Position numbers and translations under genes: made by a program. A DNA stretch of 64,000 nt, from NCBI RefSeq assembly GCF_013009075.1, contig NZ_CP053108.1, positions 3,428,517 to 3,492,516 of the forward strand, written 5' to 3'. Below the pieces are notes generated by a model that saw nothing but the letters and a program-made list of their open reading frames with translations, had not been told where the DNA came from and searched no databases. Position 1 is the first letter of the stretch; each line of letters begins with the position of its first letter. The DNA is from Halomonas sp. TA22. Its GTDB lineage: Bacteria; Pseudomonadota; Gammaproteobacteria; Pseudomonadales; Halomonadaceae. Below, piece after piece: positions 31,501 through 40,324 of the stretch.

Positions 31501-31530
31501 AACGGGCATGCCATGGCATGCCCGTTTCTC
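31501..31530 (+). terminator. Terminator after the aminotransferase gene
   Basis: The arms AACGGGCATGCC (31501-31512) and GGCATGCCCGTT (31515-31526) are a perfect inverted repeat followed by a short T-rich tail. It separates the sugar genes from the distal end of the CRISPR array. Confidence 0.72.
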
Positions 31531-31675
31531 TTCGCTGTTCCGTTAGCTGCTGGATACCGGTGTCACATGTTGGGGTAGTTGGGCCCGCCGCCACCCTCTG
31601 GCGCCACCCAGGTGATGTTCTGCGATGGATCCTTGATGTCGGGTCGTGGATACCGAGGGCTGCGCAGCGGGCATG

Positions 31676-33352
31676 CGGTTCATCCCCACGCCTGTGGGGA
31701 ACGGACCGGCACCTGCCCGATGGTCGGCGCCACCGCCGGTTCATCCCCACGCCTGTGGGGAACGGATGACAAAGCTTCGCCTATCCGAGCGTCCAGACGG
31801 TTCATCCCCACGCCTGTGGGGAACGGTGCATCGGCGTTCAAAGGACGAAAATGAAACGCGGTTCATCCCCACGCCTGTGGGGAACGGCAGGGCATGATGG
31901 ACGACTCATCGGACATACCCGGTTCATCCCCACGCCTGTGGGGAACGGGGTGTATTCCTCACCACCCCAGCCAAGCGTCACGGTTCATCCCCACGCCTGT
32001 GGGGAACGGCTGCTGGACAGCGCCGTCAAGAGCGCGCTTGACGGTTCATCCCCACGCCTGTGGGGAACGGGTGGCGAGGACGTGCTCATCTCGTTTCTGG
32101 CGGGGTTCATCCCCACGCCTGTGGGGAACGGCAGTGTAGGCGTGCTGCTCGATCGCTTCAACGCGGTTCATCCCCACGCCTGTGGGGAACGGTCGCTGCG
32201 TAGCGGCGAGCTAGACGAGCGCGACGGTTCATCCCCACGCCTGTGGGGAACGGTTCGGCTCGCGCGTGCCCGAGCTACTTGGCCGCGGTTCATCCCCACG
32301 CCTGTGGGGAACGGGGGTATTGGGTATTTAACGCTAAGTCCGGATTCGGTTCATCCCCACGCCTGTGGGGAACGGTAATATGCCGTTCATCACCTCGCGT
32401 CGAATGTCGGTTCATCCCCACGCCTGTGGGGAACGGCGTCGAGGGTGGGGGCTATGAGCACCTGCAAACGGTTCATCCCCACGCCTGTGGGGAACGGTAC
32501 GACAGTTAAATCAGCATCGAGCACGTCGCCGGTTCATCCCCACGCCTGTGGGGAACGGGCCAACATTTGCCGACACGCCTTTAAACACGCCGGTTCATCC
32601 CCACGCCTGTGGGGAACGGATGGGTCTATAAATTATAGACTAGCCATTTATCGGTTCATCCCCACGCCTGTGGGGAACGGGCCTGTTGACGTATAGCGCA
32701 ATGAATAATGGCCGGTTCATCCCCACGCCTGTGGGGAACGGATAATGCATTCTAGTGTGTATTGGAGCGGATACGGTTCATCCCCACGCCTGTGGGGAAC
32801 GGCAAATGTACGACGGTGTAATAATTGTTGTACGCGGTTCATCCCCACGCCTGTGGGGAACGGATCGTTACGCCATGGGCTTATTTCAAAGTGCGCGGTT
32901 CATCCCCACGCCTGTGGGGAACGGTTGATCCAAGCGAATAATACATTTCCATCGGGCGGTTCATCCCCACGCCTGTGGGGAACGGCCGGGACTATCTCAC
33001 ATAATGGTCAATTTGTACGGTTCATCCCCACGCCTGTGGGGAACGGTGCAATAACATATATCATAATGTGTATACACACGGTTCATCCCCACGCCTGTGG
33101 GGAACGGATTGGAGATAGCGGTCTGCCCCAAACCAGAAGCGGTTCATCCCCACGCCTGTGGGGAACGGTCATTGGCTTTGAGCCATCCAAAGTCACCGGG
33201 CGGTTCATCCCCACGCCTGTGGGGAACGGGAACGGCATTTGCCGAGTGCGGAAACTCCCAATCGGTTCATCCCCACGCCTGTGGGGAACGGGGTATAAAA
33301 CCTTCGCTAATAAATACGTAGAACGGTTCATCCCCACGCCTGTGGGGAACGG
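31676..33352 (-). CRISPR. Type I-E CRISPR array, 28 repeats and 27 spacers
   Basis: Twenty-eight 29-base repeats recur at a 61-base period from 31676 to 33352. On the minus (transcribed) strand each starts CCGTTCCCC, contains the hairpin CCCCAC-AGGC-GTGGGG and ends in the crRNA handle ATGAACCG, close to the E. coli I-E ATAAACCG. Spacers are 32 bases, except the one at 33230-33262, which is 33. All repeats are identical except the one starting at 32103, whose last transcribed base is C instead of G. cas2 and an AT-rich leader lie at the high-coordinate end, so new spacers enter near 33352 and the oldest are near 31700. The near-perfect repeats argue for a live or recently live array. Confidence 0.97.
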
Positions 33353-33462
33353 TCTAATTGTAGATAGTTGATCTACAAAAGGAAAATCGCCAGCAGAAAT
33401 TCCACCGACGATTTTGCCTGTTTTTTGTACAGCCTGAATTTTTAAAGATCCTGTATTACCAA
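33353..33462 (-). promoter_or_regulatory. CRISPR leader
   Basis: The 110 bases between cas2 and the first repeat are AT-rich with A tracts, as I-E leaders are. Next to the repeat there is a perfect 8-base inverted repeat TTGTAGAT-N5-ATCTACAA (33358-33378). No clear IHF consensus was recognised. The array promoter should lie here, but no confident -35/-10 pair was identified. Confidence 0.75.
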
Positions 33463-34678
<1,216 letters not shown>

Positions 34679-34681
34679 GGA

Positions 34682-35380
34682 TCACTCCGGTACGCGGCGT
34701 AGCAACATCAGGCCACAGCCAAAGGCCTTGGCGCGACCAATGCCCTCTTGCAGCGCGCGCTTGAGCCGTTCGGGCTCCGTCACCTCCATCAGACCTTCGT
34801 AATCCACGCTAGAATAGCGGATGGGCTGCCCGCCCTCCTTCTTGCTCAGCGCGTGCTGGCGGTATGCGCCCACCTCCGGCGCGACCGGCAGCGTGAAGCC
34901 AAAGCCTTCAGCGCGTGTCTGGAGCCAGTTGCGTGCTGCGGCCTCCATCGCCTCGATGCATGCCTGGCTCGTCCGCTCCCCCTTGGGGAATGGTTTGCGC
35001 GCATCCATCAAGACATCGGCGCGATGGGAGCGGCTGCCATGGCCCAAGGGTTTAGCAATCGTGGGATTGGCGCGCAGCCGAAAAGCCAGTCGATCGCCCT
35101 GCGCAAGCTGGGGAGTGAAAGGCTTGCACTGCACGTCGAAGCCCTCGACCGGCTCGGGCGGCCGATCCGAGGCGACGTAGAAGCGAGGCAGCCCCGCGCT
35201 CTTGCCGCTGGCGTCTTCTTCCATCTCCTGGCGGAAAATGAAGGGCCGCTCGCCCTGGGGCGTCTCGGGATACAGTCTCCAGAGCAGTTGATGAGCGGTG
35301 TAAGCGCCCCCTTCCAACACATCGAACAACTCGGCACGAGTCAAACGGTTGAGATCGAGCCTGACACTTGAAAGATACAT
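34682..35380 (-). CDS. cas6e: crRNA endoribonuclease Cas6e (CasE/Cse3)
   Basis: Cas6e (232 residues) cuts the repeat hairpin of pre-crRNA and stays bound to the 3' end of the crRNA in Cascade. It starts MYLSSVRLDLNR with AYTAHQLLWRLYP, where the catalytic His of the family lies, and ends with the glycine-rich loop GIGRAKAFGCGLMLLRR of RAMP proteins. The ATG shares one base with the cas5e stop. Its substrate stem should be CCCCAC/GTGGGG in the array. Confidence 0.93.
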   Translation of the reverse strand: MYLSSVRLDLNRLTRAELFDVLEGGAYTAHQLLWRLYPETPQGERPFIFRQEMEEDASGKSAGLPRFYVASDRPPEPVEGFDVQCKPFTPQLAQGDRLAFRLRANPTIAKPLGHGSRSHRADVLMDARKPFPKGERTSQACIEAMEAAARNWLQTRAEGFGFTLPVAPEVGAYRQHALSKKEGGQPIRYSSVDYEGLMEVTEPERLKRALQEGIGRAKAFGCGLMLLRRVPE

Positions 35381-36162
35381 TAGCGTGCCCCCTTCACAGC
35401 TTCGATTCGCCTGTGTTCAAGACGCGGCCCGAACTGCCAGCTGCGGCGGTGCAGCGGCTCGTCCCACACCTCGCTAGATTCGTTGGCTGTATCGCTGCCA
35501 TCGAGTGCATCGGCATCGCCTTCCCAGGCGTAAAGCACTTGCTCGGGCAAGCGCAATAGTTGCTGATCCTTCTTCTCGTTACCTACCATCGCAAGCCAGG
35601 TGCGCTCCGGGTCCAATGCGCTTTCAAAGCGGTGATCCAGCGCCTGGCGCCAGTGGCTGGCCTCGACCACTGTGGGTAACAAAGGCGCGGCCAGGGGGCA
35701 CGCCTTGCGGCCGAGATAGAGCGGAAAACGAGGTTTTTCCAGCGCGCCCTTGAGTTCCTCCAGTGACCAGGCGGCGTTAGCGGTGAGACGCACCGCCACG
35801 CTCCACAGTCCATCGCAGCGATAGTCTCTCGACGAGAGAATGGTATTGAGCGCCTCCTTGGGTATTGAAAGCTCCTCGCGGCGTGTGCGGTGGGTTACCT
35901 TTGACTGCGATGGCGGCACCTGCACGGTGTGATAGTCGCGCAGCAACAGCCCCGGCGAGCGCTGCTTGACCGCTACCTGAAGACCTTTGCGCAGGCGGCG
36001 CTGACCGTCATCGTCGTCGCGCTTGATGCCGAGCGCCGCCCCGATCAGCCCCAGAATGGCGCTACGGCTTGGGTAGGTGGCCGTCGGCCGCGTTTCGCCA
36101 ACGGCGGCCTCGCCCCAGCTCGCCATGGGCGCATAGAGGCGAAAAACCAGATGGTGTGGCAT
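35380..36162 (-). CDS. cas5e: Cascade subunit Cas5e (CasD)
   Basis: Cas5e (260 residues) holds the 5' handle of the crRNA in the type I-E Cascade complex. The N-terminal LVFRLYAPMASWGEAAVGETRPTATYPSRSAILGLIGAALG is the Cas5 signature, followed by the QVPPSQSKVTHRTRREEL linker and a FPLYLGRKACPLA block. The length is slightly above E. coli CasD (224). It lies eleven bases after cas7e and abuts cas6e. Confidence 0.93.
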   Translation of the reverse strand: MPHHLVFRLYAPMASWGEAAVGETRPTATYPSRSAILGLIGAALGIKRDDDDGQRRLRKGLQVAVKQRSPGLLLRDYHTVQVPPSQSKVTHRTRREELSIPKEALNTILSSRDYRCDGLWSVAVRLTANAAWSLEELKGALEKPRFPLYLGRKACPLAAPLLPTVVEASHWRQALDHRFESALDPERTWLAMVGNEKKDQQLLRLPEQVLYAWEGDADALDGSDTANESSEVWDEPLHRRSWQFGPRLEHRRIEAVKGAR

Positions 36163-36173
36163 ATCGCCTCCGC

Positions 36174-37268
36174 TTAGTCGTCGCCCTTGAGGAAGGTCAG
36201 CAGCCTCTGCAGATTCCCCTTGGTGATATCGCCACTCAATTTGCAGGTGTCATACTCCGGCGTCGCTGAGAGGATAAAGCGGCGATCCGCGCCAGCACCG
36301 TAGGCGTCATCGAAGGCCTGGGCCTGCCTTTCCAGTTTCTCAATCGCCTTGACGGCCTGCCCTTCGCCATTGACCGGCTGCAGGAAGGACGCCGACAGCG
36401 AACGCGGTTGCTGGTCGCCTTTCTCTGCCAGCAGGTAACCCGCATGGGCGCGGGAGCCGAAACTGTTCTGCTTGCCCTTGGGCGAGATCTTGACGGCGGA
36501 TTCGACCAGCGCGGCGATGGCACGGTCAGCCAGTTCAGCGTTGCCCTGCAGGTTCTCGATCAGCAGATCTCGGTCGATGCAGATGTAGAGGTAGAAGAGC
36601 CCGGCGGCAAAGCCGGCCTCGCCGATATGTGCAGCTCCCCGATCCTCATCGCCGGTGTTAAGGTCATCGACGGCGGTAAAGTAGTCGTCCTCGACCTCGG
36701 CAGCGTGCACAGTGATAGCGTGGGCGACCTGACAGGCGGCTTCGACGTTGTAGCTGGGGGCGGCGGCAAGCATACGGCCGAACAGTGCCACATCGACGGC
36801 GGTGGGGCGCTGCGCGAGCAGTTTCTCGAGTTCCTCATCACTCGGTTCACGATTCTCAGCGCCCAGGGTATCGGCCAGTCCTTCCAGCGCTGCGATCTCT
36901 TCGGGGCCGACATGCACTAGCTGTTCGATCTCGTACTCGTGCTTTTCGCCCTTATCGACCTTTCGCAGTTTACCGAAGACACCGGCGATCTTCTCGGCAC
37001 TGCTACCGGCTACTTTCTCGTCGGCGCCCGCGTCTTTCATGCGGTCATACACCTGCTTGCCCAGGCGCTTGGTGCGCGTGCCCTTGTACCCGTCGACCGC
37101 CGCTTCGAATAGCTCGGAGGTACGCCAATTTCGTTTCAGACTCTGCGAGGAGACGCGCAGCCGCCGGGCGCCGCCCATAAAGGCCGTCTTGGGTCGGCCC
37201 AGATCATCGCGGTTGAGATTGGAGGGTGGATAGGAAGTGAGCAGGTGAAGCTGGATGAAGTGGCTCAT
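36174..37268 (-). CDS. cas7e: Cascade backbone subunit Cas7e (CasC/Cse4)
   Basis: Cas7e (364 residues) forms the six-copy backbone that coats the spacer part of the crRNA. It begins FIQLHLLTSYPPSNLNRDDLGRPKTAFMGG with RLRVSSQSLKRNWR, both family hallmarks, and contains the AAPSYNVEAACQVAHAITVH and GAAHIGEAGFAAGLFYLY blocks. The length equals E. coli CasC (363). It is 60 bases after cse2, the largest gap inside the effector operon, which may hold a ribosome site or a processing signal. Confidence 0.95.
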   Translation of the reverse strand: MSHFIQLHLLTSYPPSNLNRDDLGRPKTAFMGGARRLRVSSQSLKRNWRTSELFEAAVDGYKGTRTKRLGKQVYDRMKDAGADEKVAGSSAEKIAGVFGKLRKVDKGEKHEYEIEQLVHVGPEEIAALEGLADTLGAENREPSDEELEKLLAQRPTAVDVALFGRMLAAAPSYNVEAACQVAHAITVHAAEVEDDYFTAVDDLNTGDEDRGAAHIGEAGFAAGLFYLYICIDRDLLIENLQGNAELADRAIAALVESAVKISPKGKQNSFGSRAHAGYLLAEKGDQQPRSLSASFLQPVNGEGQAVKAIEKLERQAQAFDDAYGAGADRRFILSATPEYDTCKLSGDITKGNLQRLLTFLKGDD

Positions 37269-37328
37269 GATGGGTTCCCTGAATACGAAGAGTGATATGG
37301 ATGTTGGAAAGTGGCTGTCATCGTTTAA

Positions 37329-38018
37329 TTAGTCGCCCGCTGCCGACTTCAACGCTCGCGCCTTGAAGTAGGCATCGCTCATGACGAAGGCGAAGCGCTG
37401 GGTGGCCTCGGCGCGGTACTGGCCGCGCTGCTCGCGATGCCAGAGTGCTACCATATCGGCCAGACGGACAACGCTAACGCCGGCGTTATCAGCCAGTTTG
37501 AGCGCCCGGCGAAAGCGTCGAATCAGCTCGTCACCGCTGTGACAGTCGAGCAACTGCTGAAAACGTAAATCGCTCATGCGCGGGGTATCGCCGGTATTGG
37601 GTCGCTTCTCTCCCAAGCGTTTGCCAAGAGGAGCGTCGAACGTCTCGCCGCGCAACTCGCACGCGACAGCGGCGATGACCGCCCAGGTCTCGATGCGCTG
37701 ATCGCGGGAAGTCCTGGGAGGTGCTTCCTGCCAGGCCTTTGATTCGAGCGCTTGCCAAAGATGGCGAAAGGCTTCGGTCAGCATGACCGACTCGATAGTG
37801 GCACAGCGGCGCAGTGTGGCGCGCACACCGCGGGGGTAGGGCCGTTGCTTCGAGTATCGCTTGAGTTCCTTGTCATCCATGACCAGCCGCCGCCACCACA
37901 GGCGCAGCTCATAGGCCTCTTGATGGGTGAGCGCATAGTGGTAGCCCTCTACCGTCTCGCCTTTTGTGGCCTCACCCTCTGCCCCTTGTGGCTGCGCTCG
38001 TTGTTCCACCTCACTCAT
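37329..38018 (-). CDS. cse2: Cascade small subunit Cse2 (CasB)
   Basis: Cse2 (229 residues) forms the dimer along the belly of Cascade that stabilises the R-loop. It is a mainly helical protein with the family features WWRRLV near residue 43, LRRCATIESVMLTEAFRHLW, and RFQQLLDCHSGDELIRRFRRALKLAD. The first 30 residues are acidic and probably disordered, which makes it longer than E. coli CasB (160). The ATG overlaps the cse1 stop by four bases. Confidence 0.9.
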   Translation of the reverse strand: MSEVEQRAQPQGAEGEATKGETVEGYHYALTHQEAYELRLWWRRLVMDDKELKRYSKQRPYPRGVRATLRRCATIESVMLTEAFRHLWQALESKAWQEAPPRTSRDQRIETWAVIAAVACELRGETFDAPLGKRLGEKRPNTGDTPRMSDLRFQQLLDCHSGDELIRRFRRALKLADNAGVSVVRLADMVALWHREQRGQYRAEATQRFAFVMSDAYFKARALKSAAGD

Positions 38019-39712
38019 GCTGCGCTCTCCTCATCACGTTGGGTCGTTGGGGATGACAGCTCAAAGCTGCCCACCTGGGCGAACGTCTGAACCGTTTTGC
38101 CGATCTTCTTGCCGCTGCCGTTCAAATAGGCCTGCAAGTAACGCCGGGCGCTGGTGATCCGCTCCAATTGCTGCATCTTCATGCCCTCCAACGGCCCGCT
38201 GATGGCCTGTGCATCGAACAGGGACAGCGCTTCATGCTTGAGAGCGAGGTACCACTGTCGGTGAATGCCGGGGGAGAGCGTCGGCGTTGCGGTTTCATCG
38301 CGCAGCGTCTCGCCCATCATGCGCAGCGCCTTGAAGAACGCCAACTGGGTGGCTTCGAAGAACTGGGCATCGACCTGACTCATATCACCCTTGGCATCTT
38401 CCGGGCGTTTGAACCAGGCACGCTTGAGCTGGTTGCGCAGGGTCCAGGTAAACTCCGAAGCCAGATCGACAAAACGTTTGACCCAGTCGCGTAGTATCTC
38501 CTGATGCGCTTCGGGCACCCCTACCAGCGGCATTTCCACGCTATACCAGCCGCGCGGCTTCATGTTGTCCATGTCATAGCCAAACACCCAGAGTCGGGCG
38601 CGCCGGAACAGCGCCTCGAACGTTTCACCGTCGTCACGTGCGGCTTGCACCATACGGTACTTGTGCAGGTGGTGAGTGACCACGCGGGCGGGCAGCGCTC
38701 CGCTGACGGCTTCATCTTCCAGCACCAGCCCTGGCCAGTGGCGGTAGCCCAGCCCGCCGGGTTGCCCCTTGCTGGAGAGCGGTAGTTCATCGAGCTTTTT
38801 GGGATTGAGACGGCGATAAGGTGTGAGCGGGTGCCGCCAGGGGCCGTCGTAGTTGGCACCCTGCTTCTTGGCACGCAGACGGCGCACCGGGTGCGACGTC
38901 TCCCGGCCGCAGAGATCGCAACACCCCGGCGTCTCGTCGAACAGCAGCCGGTAGCGCCGCGGCATCGACCAGAAGGCGTGTAGTGGGTGCACTTGTTCGG
39001 GCAACACCTCGGTGCCCTTCTTGTCGCTGATGCGGGTCTCGGTCATCCAGAAGAACAGCTTGCCATCATCTGCTTTGGGCGGACGCCACGTTTGCCCCGG
39101 CTGACCCACCGCGTCGGCGGGCATCACATTGGGCCAAAGACGATGCCATAGCGGCTTGGACTCGTCTTCCGGCAAGATCAGGGTGGTGAGCGGTCCGCCA
39201 CCACGCAGCCCGACCCGAATGCCGGCCCCACCAGCGGGTGCGTTAATCTGCATGGTAAAAAGCGCCAGCGCCGCGCACTCGGGGCAAACGGTCTCTACCC
39301 GGCCGCGCTTGACGAAGAAATCGGTATTGTTCTTGATGCCGTTGGCACCGGGCGAGTCGATCAACAGGCCGGCGATCGGCGCCTCCTTCACGTCTTCCAG
39401 CGGGTCCAGGTCCTGCATGAAGCGTGGGCCATCGCCGTCGAGCACGAACGCCGCTGCAAAAGGCGCCAGCGCTTCATCGAGCGCCGCCACGCTGGGCGGT
39501 ATCTGGTAGCGATCCAGCCAGGCGTCGGTATCCTCCGGCGTCATTGCTGTCTGCAACAGCGCAATCAGAAACTGCCAGGCTGCGCCCTGGAAATCAGCTC
39601 GGGGTAGTGCTAGATCGAGCACCTCGGGGTCGGCGAGGGCCGAAGGTGGGCGATATTCGATTCGGCCATCGCGATGTCGAAAGGGCAACCAGGGTTCTGT
39701 CAGTAGATTCAT
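38015..39712 (-). CDS. cse1: Cascade large subunit Cse1 (CasA/Cas8e)
   Basis: Cse1 (565 residues) recognises the PAM and recruits Cas3. It begins MNLLTEPWLPFRHRDGRIEY and has DFQGAAWQFLIALLQT, both Cas8e landmarks. A zinc-like CPEC and a CDLC pair occur near residues 143 and 268. ATG 39712 is used because GAGGG stands six bases upstream; ATG 39718 would sit on top of that site. An intrinsic terminator ends 13 bases before this ATG, so its expression may depend on read-through. Confidence 0.92.
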   Translation of the reverse strand: MNLLTEPWLPFRHRDGRIEYRPPSALADPEVLDLALPRADFQGAAWQFLIALLQTAMTPEDTDAWLDRYQIPPSVAALDEALAPFAAAFVLDGDGPRFMQDLDPLEDVKEAPIAGLLIDSPGANGIKNNTDFFVKRGRVETVCPECAALALFTMQINAPAGGAGIRVGLRGGGPLTTLILPEDESKPLWHRLWPNVMPADAVGQPGQTWRPPKADDGKLFFWMTETRISDKKGTEVLPEQVHPLHAFWSMPRRYRLLFDETPGCCDLCGRETSHPVRRLRAKKQGANYDGPWRHPLTPYRRLNPKKLDELPLSSKGQPGGLGYRHWPGLVLEDEAVSGALPARVVTHHLHKYRMVQAARDDGETFEALFRRARLWVFGYDMDNMKPRGWYSVEMPLVGVPEAHQEILRDWVKRFVDLASEFTWTLRNQLKRAWFKRPEDAKGDMSQVDAQFFEATQLAFFKALRMMGETLRDETATPTLSPGIHRQWYLALKHEALSLFDAQAISGPLEGMKMQQLERITSARRYLQAYLNGSGKKIGKTVQTFAQVGSFELSSPTTQRDEESAA

Positions 39713-39724
39713 GGGCATCCCTCG

Positions 39725-39759
39725 AAAAAAATGGGCTGACTCATTTACAGAGCCAGCCC
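39725..39759 (-). terminator. Strong intrinsic terminator immediately upstream of cse1
   Basis: On the minus strand GGGCTGGCTC (39759-39750) pairs with GAGTCAGCCC (39742-39733) with one G-U pair, around a seven-base loop, and is followed by A and seven T residues (39731-39725). It begins five bases after the stop codon of the 38-codon ORF and ends 13 bases before the cse1 start, leaving no room for a promoter between it and cse1. Confidence 0.88.
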
Positions 39760-39764
39760 CATGC

Positions 39765-39881
39765 TTAGTTCAATTTATCCACCTCGTTGCTGTTTGTGGT
39801 AACCGGCGACCCGACAACGCGAAAGCTTTTGATGTCGATGACTCGGCCACTGCCGAAGTGCAGATAGAAACGAAAGAACAT
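39765..39881 (-). CDS. 38-residue small ORF in the cse1 leader
   Basis: The ORF runs MFFRFYLHFGSGRVIDIKS to NSNEVDKLN. It has a perfect AAGGAGG five bases before the ATG, far better than most genes in the window, which is the main evidence that it is translated. I recognise no family. The first nine residues are aromatic and hydrophobic, but there is no membrane segment. It lies between a candidate promoter at 40098-40070 and the terminator before cse1. It could be a leader peptide that controls termination, a CRISPR-linked small toxin, or an independent small gene. Confidence 0.62.
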   Translation of the reverse strand: MFFRFYLHFGSGRVIDIKSFRVVGSPVTTNSNEVDKLN

Positions 39882-40069
39882 AATGCCTCCTTGGCATTGA
39901 ATACAATTGGAGGCGACGACCGCTTGTGCGTTAACACCAAAAATATTAGCCTGTCGTTGCGAGCAACAAGCACAGTTCGGTGATTCGTCGCCGTTCTGTC
40001 CTCTTACATATAATAAGGTGCTAAGTGCCATCTATAGCAAGTCCAATTGCACTGCAAGAGACATAGACC

Positions 40070-40098
40070 CTTCTACACGGAGCTGGTATCATTGTCAA
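40070..40098 (-). promoter_or_regulatory. Candidate cas operon promoter
   Basis: On the minus strand a perfect TTGACA (40098-40093) is followed after 17 bases by TAGAAG (40075-40070). Predicted transcription starts near 40063, giving a leader of about 350 bases before cse1 that contains the small ORF and the terminator. The opposite strand carries TTGTCA (40092-40097)-N17-TACGAC, which could drive the mini-array. Confidence 0.5.
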
Positions 40099-40167
40099 GC
40101 AAAGTGCTTTTCACTACGACAGTGGTGATGAACCTGTGCTTAGCGCCAGCTAGGCAAGGCCAAAAAG

Positions 40168-40318
40168 GCGTTCCCCACACGCGTGGGGATTTTTCGACGT
40201 TTCCCCACTCTTGGCCCTCATCGCGAGGGCGCTCCCCACACGCGTGGGGATTTTTCGCCTCGATGCTCAGCCACCGTGCCCTGCACGACGCGTTCCCCAC
40301 ACGCGGGGGGGTTTTCCT
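40168..40318 (+). CRISPR. Three-repeat mini-array with a divergent repeat, opposite orientation
   Basis: Three 29-base repeats start at 40168, 40229 and 40290, exactly 61 bases apart, with two 32-base spacers. In plus orientation they read GCGTTCCCC, the stem CCCCAC-ACGC-GTGGGG and the tail ATTTTTCG. The second repeat differs from the first by one base, and the third is degenerate on the right half (GCGGGGGGGTTTTCCT), as at a leader-distal end. The stem equals that of the main array, but the loop and the 5' handle (ATTTTTCG against ATGAACCG) differ. It lies between cse1 and cas3, and repeat 3 ends seven bases from the cas3 stop. Confidence 0.88.
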
Positions 40319-40324
40319 ACTGGC

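Noticed and set aside
31851-33371. Open frames of 175 and 208 residues across the array
   Set aside because: They are the repeat read in frame every 61 bases (recurring [27 protein letters not shown]); they are not proteins.
39833-39856. Similarity between mini-array spacer 2 and the small ORF (TCGATG, GCCAC, TGCC in common)
   Set aside because: It needs gaps to align, only six seed bases match without gaps, and the adjacent TGA is not an I-E PAM.
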